Assembly: GCA_028869975.1 (NCBI GenBank)
Contig: JAGWQR010000204.1
Span: 1-19,618 of the forward strand
From: Alphaproteobacteria bacterium
GTDB taxonomy: Bacteria; Pseudomonadota; Alphaproteobacteria; Sphingomonadales; Sphingomonadaceae
Length of the DNA stretch: 19,618 bases
Direction: 5' to 3'
Shown here: positions 1 through 6,559 of the stretch, piece after piece
How the letters are laid out: each line of letters starts with the position of its first letter
How positions within the stretch are numbered: position 1 is the stretch's first letter
The notes under the pieces: model-generated
Database searches by the model: none
Told to the model about the DNA's origin: nothing
What the model saw: only the letters and a program-made list of their open reading frames with translations
Made by a program: the position numbers and the translations under genes

Positions 1-690
1 ATGTTTCCGGGGCCGCTCGGCGTGTCGCTTGCCGGGCGGGCGCTGGAGGCAGGGATTTGGTCATGTGAGGCGACCACCATCCGCAATTTCGCCACCGACA
101 AGCATCATACCGTCGATGATACGCCGGCAGGGGGTGGGGCGGGGATGGTGCTGAAGGCGGATGTGCTCGCCAGCGCGATTGATGGGATGACTCGATCGGG
201 GCCCCTCCTCGCGCTCACGCCGCGCGGCAAGCCCATCACTCAGGCGCGCATTCGCGAGCTTGCCTCCGGCCCCGGCGTCACGCTGATCTGCGGGCGGTTT
301 GAAGGCTTTGACGAGCGGATTTTCTCGGCGCGCAATGTTGAGGAAGTCTCGGTCGCCGACATCATCCTCTCGGGCGGCGAGCCTGCCGCGCTGATGATCC
401 TTGATGCTTGCATTCGGCTGCTTCCCGATGTAATGGGCGCGGCTTCGAGTGGGGATGACGAATCGTTCGAGAATGGTTTGCTCGAATATCCGCACTACAC
501 CCGGCCCGCAGAGTGGGAAGGGCGTATGATCCCGCAAGTGTTGCGATCGGGGGATCATGCGAAAATCGCCGCCTGGCGGAAACAAAGGGCGGAAGAGGAC
601 ACACGGTTACGCAGACCGGATCTTTGGGAGCGCCATGTCGGTGCTCGGGTTCAGCCTGCCTCTGGCGCGCAACGCGATGAAGAAGGATGA
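1..690 (+). CDS. trmD: tRNA (guanine-N1-)-methyltransferase TrmD, 5'-truncated by window edge
   Basis: TrmD uses S-adenosylmethionine to methylate N1 of G37 in tRNAs, which prevents +1 frameshifting. The window opens inside the gene: the first ATG is the internal Met of the family's conserved PEMFPGPLG stretch, so roughly a dozen N-terminal residues lie upstream. Recognisable parts are GGGAGMVLKADVL, the knot segment GRFEGFDERIF, SVADIILSGGEPAALMILD (SPOUT trefoil-knot SAM site), LLEYPHYTRPAEWEG, and a C-terminal LRRPDLWE typical of the family. The gene ends 9 bases before rplS, as in the widespread rpsP-rimM-trmD-rplS operon, and the rplS ribosome binding site lies in its last codons. The position of the catalytic Asp of E. 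coli TrmD appears to be Glu here (GDDESF). Identification is very secure; the true start is not visible. Confidence 0.97.
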   Translation: MFPGPLGVSLAGRALEAGIWSCEATTIRNFATDKHHTVDDTPAGGGAGMVLKADVLASAIDGMTRSGPLLALTPRGKPITQARIRELASGPGVTLICGRFEGFDERIFSARNVEEVSVADIILSGGEPAALMILDACIRLLPDVMGAASSGDDESFENGLLEYPHYTRPAEWEGRMIPQVLRSGDHAKIAAWRKQRAEEDTRLRRPDLWERHVGARVQPASGAQRDEEG

Positions 691-699
691 AACGGGGCC

Positions 700-1089
700 A
701 TGAACCTCATTCAAACGCTTGAGGCGGAGCAAATCGCCAAACTTTCGGATGGCAAGACCGTCCCCGAATTTCGCCCAGGTGACACGCTGCGCGTTGGCGT
801 GCGCGTCGTTGAAGGCGAGCGCACCCGTGTGCAGAACTATGAAGGCGTGTGCATCGCCCGCTCGAACAAGGGCATGGGCAGCAATTTCACCGTGCGCAAG
901 ATTTCGTTCGGTGAGGGCGTCGAGCGTGTTTTCCCGCTCTACTCGCCGAACATCGACAGCATCACCGTGGTACGCAAGGGCGCTGTGCGGCGCGCCAAGC
1001 TCTATTATCTGCGCGAGCGGCGCGGCAAATCGGCGCGCATCGCCGAGCGTCGTGACACCATTATTACGGACAAAAAAGACTCGGAATAA
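700..1089 (+). CDS. rplS: 50S ribosomal protein L19
   Basis: L19 lies at the interface of the 30S and 50S subunits. The 129-residue protein begins MNLIQTLEAEQIAKL and carries the family signature FRPGDTLRVGVRVVEGERTR, then VQNYEGVCIARSNKG, SFGEGVERVFPLYSPNI, and a basic end KLYYLRERRGKSARIAERR. The usual L19 length is about 115 to 130, so it is full length. The start is supported by AGAAGGA at 681-687, inside the end of trmD, with a 12-base spacer. It is the last gene of its operon: a strong intrinsic terminator follows 31 bases after the stop. Nothing is unusual in the protein. Confidence 0.98.
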   Translation: MNLIQTLEAEQIAKLSDGKTVPEFRPGDTLRVGVRVVEGERTRVQNYEGVCIARSNKGMGSNFTVRKISFGEGVERVFPLYSPNIDSITVVRKGAVRRAKLYYLRERRGKSARIAERRDTIITDKKDSE

Positions 1090-1120
1090 CCGGCTCGGAT
1101 TTGTGCGCATAAAACAAACG

Positions 1121-1150
1121 GGCCGGGAGGAAACTTCCGGCCTTTTTCTT
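1121..1150 (+). terminator. Rho-independent terminator after rplS
   Basis: A 9-bp stem (1121-1129 with 1134-1142, one G-T wobble) is closed by a GAAA tetraloop at 1130-1133 and followed by TTTTTCTT at 1143-1150. This is a textbook intrinsic terminator and should end the trmD-rplS transcript. It finishes only 27 bases before the asd start codon. Confidence 0.93.
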
Positions 1151-1177
1151 ATGTTTTGAATGAGAAGGAATATAACA

Positions 1178-2203
1178 ATGGGGTATCGTGTTGTTGTTGC
1201 CGGGGCGACCGGAAATGTTGGCCGCGAGATGCTCAACATCCTCGCCGAACGGGAGTTTCCGATCGATGAACTGGCGGCGGTAGCGTCGTCGCGCTCGCAG
1301 GGGGACGAGATTGAGTTTGGCGAAACCGGCAAGACGCTCAAAGTTCAGAATATTGAGCATTTTGACCCGGCTGGCTGGGACATTGCGCTGTTTGCGATCG
1401 GTTCAGACGCGACCAAAATCTACGCACCTAAATTCGCGGCGGCGGGTTGTGTGGTGATCGACAATTCGTCGCTCTATCGTATGGACCCGGATGTGCCGCT
1501 GATCGTGCCCGAAGTGAACCCGAACGCGATTGACGGCTATACCAAGCGCAACATCATCGCCAACCCGAATTGCTCGACCGCGCAGTTGGTGGTGGCGCTC
1601 AAGCCATTGCATGATCTCGCGCAGATCACCCGCGTGGTGGTTTCCACTTATCAGTCGGTCAGCGGCGCGGGCAAGGCGGGGATGGATGAGCTGTTCGAGC
1701 AATCGCGCAACATCTTTGTCGGCGATCCGGCGGAACCGAAAAAGTTCACCAAGCAGATTGCGTTCAATGTGATCCCGCACATCGACACATTCCTCGACGA
1801 TGGTTCGACCAAGGAGGAATGGAAGATGGTGGTCGAGACCAAGAAAATCCTCGATCCCAAGATCAAAGTGATCGCGACCTGCGTGCGCGTGCCGGTGTTT
1901 GTCGGCCATTCGGAGGCGGTGCATCTTGAGTTTGCGAACGACATCACGACAAAACAGGCGCAGGCGGCGCTGCGCGAGGCACCAGGCGTCATGCTCGTCG
2001 ACAAGCGCGAGGATGGTGGCTATGTCACGCCGATCGAGTGCGTGGGTGATTATGCGACCTTTGTCTCCCGTGTGCGCGAAGACTCTACAGTGGAGAATGG
2101 CCTGGCGCTTTGGTGCGTCAGCGATAATCTGCGCAAAGGCGCGGCGCTCAATGCAGTGCAGATAGCGGAATTGCTGGGCAGACGGCATCTTAAGAAGGGG
2201 TGA
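1178..2203 (+). CDS. asd: aspartate-semialdehyde dehydrogenase
   Basis: The enzyme reduces L-aspartyl-4-phosphate with NADPH to aspartate semialdehyde, the branch point to lysine/diaminopimelate, threonine, methionine and isoleucine. The 341-residue protein has the N-terminal nucleotide-binding loop VVVAGATGNVGREM, the catalytic cysteine C132 in ANPNCSTAQL, STYQSVSGAGKAGMDEL, and RVPVFVGHSEAVHLEF with the substrate-binding Arg and active-site His. Length fits the family. I chose ATG 1178 over ATG 1160 because AGAAGGA at 1163-1169 sits 8 bases before it, and the extra MRRNIT of the longer form is unlike family N-termini. The next gene, a hydrolase, begins at once, so the two are probably cotranscribed. 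No convincing promoter is visible in the 27 bases between the rplS terminator and the start; the promoter may overlap the terminator. Confidence 0.96.
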   Translation: MGYRVVVAGATGNVGREMLNILAEREFPIDELAAVASSRSQGDEIEFGETGKTLKVQNIEHFDPAGWDIALFAIGSDATKIYAPKFAAAGCVVIDNSSLYRMDPDVPLIVPEVNPNAIDGYTKRNIIANPNCSTAQLVVALKPLHDLAQITRVVVSTYQSVSGAGKAGMDELFEQSRNIFVGDPAEPKKFTKQIAFNVIPHIDTFLDDGSTKEEWKMVVETKKILDPKIKVIATCVRVPVFVGHSEAVHLEFANDITTKQAQAALREAPGVMLVDKREDGGYVTPIECVGDYATFVSRVREDSTVENGLALWCVSDNLRKGAALNAVQIAELLGRRHLKKG

Positions 2204-2205
2204 GG

Positions 2206-2958
2206 GTGGACGCGCAATTCTTCACCGCCCCGGACGACGTTCGGCTCGCCTATTACGAGGTCGGCGAGCCCGATGCTCGTCCGCTCTTGCTAATCCACGG
2301 GCTGTTCTCGAACGCGCTTACCAACTGGATCAAATACGGCCATGCCACGCTCTTGGCCGAGGCGGGGTTCCGGGTGATTATGCCCGATCTGCGCGCGCAT
2401 GGGGGCTCCGCTGCGCCGCATGAGGTGAGGGCCTATCCGTCCGATATTTTGGCCAATGATGGCCTCGCATTGATCGCGCATCTGGCCTTGAGCGAATATG
2501 ATCTGGGCGGCTTTTCGCTGGGCGCGCGTACGACCGTGCGGATGCTGATTGCGTGCGCGAGGCCCCGTCGTGTGATCATCGCCGGAATGGGCTTGCAGGG
2601 ATTGCTGCATACCCATGCCCGCACCGATTTTTTCAAGCGCGTACTCGATCATCCAGGCAGCTTCGCGCGCGGCACGCCGGAATGGAGCGCCGAGGCGTTT
2701 CTGAAAACCAGCAAAGGCGATGCGAATGCGCTGCGGTTATTGCTCGACAGCTTTGCCGATTCGACGCGAGAGGAAATTGCAGGCATCACCGCGCCATGTG
2801 GCATCATCTGCGGCGATCAGGACAATGACAATGGCTCGGCAGCGGAGCTTGCGGCGGTGCTCCCCGACGCACATTTCACCCAAATCCCCGGCACACATAT
2901 GGGCTGTGTGGTGCGGCGCGAGCTGGGCGAAGCGATCCGTGATTTTCTGCTGGCCTAG
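2206..2958 (+). CDS. alpha/beta-fold hydrolase
   Basis: A 250-residue protein of the alpha/beta hydrolase superfamily, probably cytoplasmic since no signal peptide is seen. It has the oxyanion loop LLLIHGLFSN, a nucleophile elbow GGFSLGA (Ser104), an acidic residue in CGDQDND (near Asp206), and a C-terminal histidine in PGTHMG (His231), so the catalytic triad appears complete. VIMPDLRAHGGS before the elbow is typical of small-ester or C-C hydrolases. The substrate cannot be read from sequence. The start is GTG 2206, with AGAAGGGG at 2193-2200 five bases upstream. GTG 2200, which would overlap the asd stop as GTGA, is possible but lies too close to that ribosome binding site. Tight coupling to asd suggests cotranscription, not necessarily shared function. 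It converges with the minus-strand molybdoenzyme gene 6 bases beyond its stop. Confidence 0.87.
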   Translation: MDAQFFTAPDDVRLAYYEVGEPDARPLLLIHGLFSNALTNWIKYGHATLLAEAGFRVIMPDLRAHGGSAAPHEVRAYPSDILANDGLALIAHLALSEYDLGGFSLGARTTVRMLIACARPRRVIIAGMGLQGLLHTHARTDFFKRVLDHPGSFARGTPEWSAEAFLKTSKGDANALRLLLDSFADSTREEIAGITAPCGIICGDQDNDNGSAAELAAVLPDAHFTQIPGTHMGCVVRRELGEAIRDFLLA

Positions 2959-2964
2959 CCGGTG

Positions 2965-3756
2965 CTAAATTCCCGCATACCATTCATAATCGATATCATC
3001 TTCCCAGAAGCCGCCCTTGCCCTGGCCGATACTCTTAAGGCTATCGACCGCTTCCACCCGCATCACATATTTGGCTTGTTTGTAGCCCAGCTGCCGTTCG
3101 ACGCGCAGCCGCAGTGGCGCGCCATTTTTAACAGGCAATGGCTGGTCGTTGATTCCCCAGGCAAGGATAGTTTGCGGATGGAAAGCATCGAGCATGTCGA
3201 TCGATTCATAATAGGCGGTGCCACCAAAATCATCTGCGCAATGGAATACGATATATTTGGCCGAAGATCTTACATTCGCGCGCTGAAGGATGAAGCTGAG
3301 CGGCACCCCGGTCCATTTGGCAATCGCCGTCCAGCCTTCCACGCAATTATGTGCGGTGATCTGGCTGCGCGTCGGCATCTCGCGCAGGTCAGCAAGCGAT
3401 AAGTCAAGCGGGGTATCGACCAGCCCATCGACGCGCAGCACCCAGTTGACGAAATTCTGCGCAAGCTGGGTGGCATAATCCGCCGAGGCGGGCATGGTGT
3501 TGCCGTTCGAGCGGAAGCGCGGTGACATCTGATCGGGCCGGAATTCCGGGGCGAGCGCCATTCGGCTGGAGAGCGAGCGCTGGACATTATAGGTCAGCTT
3601 CTCGCCGGTATCGAGGATCGAAGTGCCGGTTGCGCTGCCACCGATTTTCTCGCATCCCGTGAGCAGCAGGCCGGATGTGACACTCCCACCAATCAACAGC
3701 TTGCGGCGCGTGAAGTGCAAACGGCGCTGGCTGATGTTGATCCGGTTGCCATTCAT
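2965..3756 (-). CDS. molybdopterin-dependent oxidoreductase, sulfite-oxidase/YedY (MsrP-like) fold, Tat signal with lipobox
   Basis: A 263-residue protein of the oxidoreductase molybdopterin-binding family that includes MsrP/YedY and sulfite oxidase. The key evidence is AHNCVEGWTAIAKWTGVPLS, where Cys138 matches the molybdenum-coordinating cysteine, followed by VFHCADDFGGTAYYESIDM and LAWGINDQPLPVKNGAPLRL, typical of the domain. The N-terminus has a twin-arginine motif, TRRKLL (residues 16-21), and a hydrophobic stretch ending LLLTGC, a good lipobox at Cys35. It may therefore be exported folded by Tat and lipid-anchored. Its ATG overlaps the stop of the upstream cytochrome b gene (ATGA at 3753-3756), so the two are translationally coupled and the cytochrome probably supplies electrons. 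A longer reading frame to 4011 only runs through the cytochrome gene and was not used. It is shorter than E. coli MsrP; the natural substrate is unknown. Confidence 0.9.
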   Translation of the reverse strand: MNGNRINISQRRLHFTRRKLLIGGSVTSGLLLTGCEKIGGSATGTSILDTGEKLTYNVQRSLSSRMALAPEFRPDQMSPRFRSNGNTMPASADYATQLAQNFVNWVLRVDGLVDTPLDLSLADLREMPTRSQITAHNCVEGWTAIAKWTGVPLSFILQRANVRSSAKYIVFHCADDFGGTAYYESIDMLDAFHPQTILAWGINDQPLPVKNGAPLRLRVERQLGYKQAKYVMRVEAVDSLKSIGQGKGGFWEDDIDYEWYAGI

Positions 3757-4613
3757 GTCTGTTGCTCCCCGCGCTCTTTTGGCAGGCGGAATTTGCCCGT
3801 AATCATCGAGCGGATTTCGTTGAACGGCCCAGCCAGCACCACCATGATGAGGTGGATGAGGATGAACGCGACAATCAGGCTCATCCCGATGAAATGGATC
3901 GAGCGCGCGCTCGCCCGTCCACCGAAGAGTGTATAGAGCCATGGCCACGCCGCCACCCAGCCTGGCGAAAGAGTGAGACCAGAGAGAATCATCAACGGGA
4001 TCAGTCCGCAAATCACGCCGAGATAGCTGATTTTTTGAAGGATATTATGGTGCAGCGCTGCCGCGCCGGTGGGGAACCGTAGCCGGGCATGATCGGCAAT
4101 ATCCTGCAAGATATGTTTTGGCGCAAGCTCGGCGCGGGTCGGGGCAAGGTCGCGGCTCAGATGCCGATTGAGCAAGCTCCATATGAAATAGAGCAGCCAT
4201 GGCACCATCAGCACCCAGGCAAAGAACAAATGCCATCGTCGCGCCTTGGCAAGATCATAGTCACCTGGAAGGGTTATCCAGTGCGGAAAGGCGTGTGCAT
4301 CCGGCATACCATCAGTTCCGGTGGAGATACCGAACACCCCCGTCGTCGGGATGGTGAGCGGACCGATCCGCACCCAGCCATGCGTACCATCGGACCCAAT
4401 ATCGAGCCATGATCCATCATAATTAGCGCCATATTGCCCCCAGTAAAGGTGCGGATGCGCGTTGAAGATCATCAACCCCGAACCAATCATCGTAAAAATC
4501 GTGAAGGCGTTGAGCCAGTGCCACAGCCGCGTCGATAGGCGGTGGCGCTTCACCAGATCGCCGCCCATAGGGTTGGCACTGCGTTCAGCATTGGGTTCGG
4601 TTGACACATTCAT
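3753..4613 (-). CDS. cytochrome b561-type membrane subunit (cytochrome b/b6 domain)
   Basis: A 286-residue integral membrane protein, the probable electron donor to the overlapping molybdoenzyme. Four hydrophobic helices are visible: around AFTIFTMIGSGLMIF, LFFAWVLMVPWLLYFIW, ISYLGVICGLIPLMILSGL and MSLIVAFILIHLIMVVLAG. Candidate heme-b histidines lie in HRLSTRLWHWLNA (H24, H32), RRWHLFF, RSIHFIG and LIHLIM, a four-helix bis-His pattern like thiosulfate reductase or Ni-hydrogenase b subunits and unlike MsrQ/YedZ. A long loop between helices 1 and 2 (about residues 52-125) probably faces the periplasm. ATG 4613 is preceded by GGGAG (4625-4621) at 7 bases. The Amt-like gene lies 50 bases upstream on the same strand, so one transcript is plausible. 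The pairing with a sulfite-oxidase-fold protein is a known type of membrane redox pair. Confidence 0.9.
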   Translation of the reverse strand: MNVSTEPNAERSANPMGGDLVKRHRLSTRLWHWLNAFTIFTMIGSGLMIFNAHPHLYWGQYGANYDGSWLDIGSDGTHGWVRIGPLTIPTTGVFGISTGTDGMPDAHAFPHWITLPGDYDLAKARRWHLFFAWVLMVPWLLYFIWSLLNRHLSRDLAPTRAELAPKHILQDIADHARLRFPTGAAALHHNILQKISYLGVICGLIPLMILSGLTLSPGWVAAWPWLYTLFGGRASARSIHFIGMSLIVAFILIHLIMVVLAGPFNEIRSMITGKFRLPKERGEQQT

Positions 4614-4663
4614 TTTCAGGCTCCCGTGTGCTAATACGCGGGCAACTCTTGTTTTGTTACGCT

Positions 4664-6007
4664 TTACTCAAATTCCCAGGCTTTTTCGCCATGCGTGGAG
4701 GTATCAAGCCCGCGTGCCTCATCTTCTGCGCTTACCCGCATCGGCAGCGCCAGAGTGAGGCCATAGCCTATCGCAAATGTTACAAATGCAGCCCATAACA
4801 CGACAACCCCGGTCGCAAAAGCCTGTGCACCGAGCATCGTCGCCATTGAAGTGCCTCGATCAAAGCCCCCGCCCCCGAAATGGCTATCCACAAAAACTGG
4901 GAATGTCAGTGCGCCGATAATACCGCCGACCCCATGGATTGCAAAAATATTGCCCGGATCATCAAGCAGAAAGCGGCGTTCGAACTGCGTGATAACGAGC
5001 TGACAGGCAAGCCCGCCGATCAGTCCCAGCAGGAGTGCGCCGCCGGGCGCTACATAGCCGACACCCGCACCGATTGCGGCCAGCCCGGAGAGCATCCCCT
5101 GTGTCATGAGACGGGCAGAAAGCGGTTGGCGGTGCAAGGCTGCTACCAGCGATGCGCCGATTATGCCTGCGCTCAAAGCGGAGAATGCATTAATCAGTGC
5201 CGAAGAAGCTGCATCATTCGCTTCAAATGCGATGCCCCCATAAACAGCGAATTGTGCGACAGCCAGTAATAGGCTGCCGACAATCATCAGCATGGGTGAT
5301 GACGCCGGCGTTGCCGGGGTGGCACGACTATTTCGCCCTTTCAGCATCAACGCAACCGCCAGAGCAGAGACGCCCGCCATGGTATGCACGACAAGGCCTC
5401 CTCCAGAATCGACCCCACCTGAAGCGGCAAGCCAGCCATCCGCAAACAGCCAGTGCGCCACTGGCGCATAGCCCGCCAGCACCCAGAGTGGCACGAAAGC
5501 CATCATCCATGCCAGGCGTACACGCTCGGCCCATACGCCTGTCAGCAGCAGAGGCGCAAACAGCGCGACTGAGAACTGAAATATTACAAAACTACTTTCG
5601 GGAATCGTGAGATCAATGCGCAATTCACTCAAATTATTCAGTAAAAAGTTGCGCGCGCCACCCAGCCAGCTTGTCCCCGAGGGGGCATCCGGTGTGCCGA
5701 CATCAAAGGCCAGACTATAGCCCAGAATGATCCAGACGATGCACGTCAGCGCTACAACCAGTACCGCTTGGACAGAAACCGAAACGCTGTTGCGGCTGCG
5801 CACAAGTGAACCCACACGCAAGACGGTGCCGCTCATGACCGCAGACAGGACTAGCAGGGTGCAGGCGAGCACCCATGCGGTGTCGCCGCTATCTGTCAAA
5901 GGAACTGTGCTCAGCGGCTCACCCGGCGCGCCCGCACCCGCCTGTGCCCAAAGGGGGGGGGCAACCATTCCAAGCATGATTGCCGGATATTTGAGAAATT
6001 TCAGCAT
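4664..6007 (-). CDS. divergent ammonium transporter (Amt/MEP/Rh family)
   Basis: A 447-residue polytopic membrane protein, normal Amt length, with a cleavable signal peptide (MLKFLKYPAIML to about AQA, residue 22), as in E. coli AmtB. Family marks are GDTAWVLACTLLVL, LLTGVWAERVR, GYAPVAHW, VDSGGGLVVHTMAG, FAIHGVGGIIGALTF and a C-terminal EDEARGLDTSTHGEKAW. The twin pore histidines (H208, H358) and the Asp equivalent to AmtB D160 (D200) are kept. Against AmtB recalled from memory, several functional sites differ: F107 and F215 (gate) are V147 and V255, W148 is F188, S219 is I259, and the usual LFYGGLVR is LRVGSLVR. The cargo may therefore not be ordinary ammonium. No P-II gene is adjacent. ATG 6007 has GGAG (6016-6013) five bases upstream; the longer frame to 6184 is not credible. 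A C9 run lies in codons 16-19. Confidence 0.88.
   Translation of the reverse strand: MLKFLKYPAIMLGMVAPPLWAQAGAGAPGEPLSTVPLTDSGDTAWVLACTLLVLSAVMSGTVLRVGSLVRSRNSVSVSVQAVLVVALTCIVWIILGYSLAFDVGTPDAPSGTSWLGGARNFLLNNLSELRIDLTIPESSFVIFQFSVALFAPLLLTGVWAERVRLAWMMAFVPLWVLAGYAPVAHWLFADGWLAASGGVDSGGGLVVHTMAGVSALAVALMLKGRNSRATPATPASSPMLMIVGSLLLAVAQFAVYGGIAFEANDAASSALINAFSALSAGIIGASLVAALHRQPLSARLMTQGMLSGLAAIGAGVGYVAPGGALLLGLIGGLACQLVITQFERRFLLDDPGNIFAIHGVGGIIGALTFPVFVDSHFGGGGFDRGTSMATMLGAQAFATGVVVLWAAFVTFAIGYGLTLALPMRVSAEDEARGLDTSTHGEKAWEFE
5953..5961 (-). repeat. homopolymer run of nine C in the Amt-like signal-peptide codons
   Basis: Nine consecutive G on the plus strand read as nine C in the coding strand, spanning the Ala-Pro-Pro-Leu codons (residues 16-19) of the Amt-like signal peptide. 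Gain or loss of one base would shift the frame 15 to 20 codons into the gene. It is the longest mononucleotide run I noticed in the window. It could be a slippage site, or simply an error-prone spot in the assembly. Confidence 0.85.
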
Positions 6008-6087
6008 GATTACTCCGCCCACACAACTGCACCAACTGCTTCGCAAGATACTTGCCCTGCTGTCAAGTATTTGGCATGTGACCGCGT
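6008..6087. promoter_or_regulatory. divergent intergenic region between the Amt-like gene and the SH3-domain gene
   Basis: These 80 bases must carry the upstream signals for both outward-facing genes. On the minus strand TTGACA (6066-6061) resembles a -35 box, but no good -10 follows at 16 to 18 bases, and no convincing sigma-54 element (GG-N10-GC with flanking consensus) was found. The minus-strand ribosome binding site GGAG is at 6016-6013. No clear ribosome binding site precedes ATG 6088 on the plus strand. Confidence 0.35.
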
Positions 6088-6555
6088 ATGGATGTGAAGC
6101 GTACCGGACTGCCTTTTGTGGCGTGCATGAGTCTACTGGCCCAGCCATTGTACAGTGCGCCAGTCGATAAGGCATATTGGGCATCGATAGCGGTCACACG
6201 AGCGATGATGCGTGCAGGGCCGGGGCGCAGCTTTCCAGCGTTGTGGGAATATCGGCGACAGGATCTTCCGGTCAAGGTGGTGCAGACCTACCAGGATTGG
6301 CGCAAGGTCGATGATCCCGATGGTGCCAGCGGGTGGTTGCAGGCGCATTTACTCTCTCCGGTGCGGACCGCTATCGTGCGCGGAGGCGAGCCGCGGGAAC
6401 TGCACCAAACTCCGGATGCCGATGCGCCAGTCAACTGGCGCGTCGAAGCGGGCGTCGTGGGCCGGATTAGCCAGTGCAATGTGGGCTGGTGCCGGTTTGA
6501 TGTCCATGGCCGCAATGGCTATATCCAGATTATCGAACTCTGGGGCGTGGAATAA
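6088..6555 (+). CDS. secreted SH3-domain protein
   Basis: A 155-residue protein with a probable N-terminal signal peptide (hydrophobic GLPFVACMSLLAQPLYSA, cleavage near residue 23) followed by two bacterial SH3-like units. The first (about residues 29-90) has the usual pattern: WASI, MRAGPGRSFP, WEYRRQDLPVKVV, WRKVDDPDGASGWLQAHLLS. The second (about 95-153) is weaker, with TAIV, LHQTPDADAP, WRVEAGVVG, GWCRFDVHGRNGYIQIIELWGV. Such proteins act in the cell envelope and are common, uncharacterised genes in Alphaproteobacteria; binding to peptidoglycan or another wall component is an inference from the fold. It converges on moaB with only 4 bases between the stops. No strong ribosome binding site supports ATG 6088, so the start is less certain than the family call. 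Confidence 0.85.
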   Translation: MDVKRTGLPFVACMSLLAQPLYSAPVDKAYWASIAVTRAMMRAGPGRSFPALWEYRRQDLPVKVVQTYQDWRKVDDPDGASGWLQAHLLSPVRTAIVRGGEPRELHQTPDADAPVNWRVEAGVVGRISQCNVGWCRFDVHGRNGYIQIIELWGVE

Positions 6556-6559
6556 TCGC

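Noticed and set aside
1403..2188. 261-codon minus-strand frame opposite asd
   Set aside because: Antisense shadow, His/Arg-rich with no motifs.
3757..4011. Longer molybdoenzyme reading frame from 4011 (minus)
   Set aside because: The extra residues are an out-of-frame reading of the cytochrome b gene; the ATGA overlap at 3753-3756 gives a natural start with a Tat signal.
6008..6087. Sigma-54/NtrC control of the Amt-like gene
   Set aside because: I looked for GG-N10-GC with flanking consensus and for NtrC-type sites and found no convincing match.
6008..6184. Longer Amt-like reading frame from 6184 (minus)
   Set aside because: It would run through the SH3 gene's signal-peptide region and put some 59 non-hydrophobic residues before a good signal peptide; ATG 6007 has a proper ribosome binding site.
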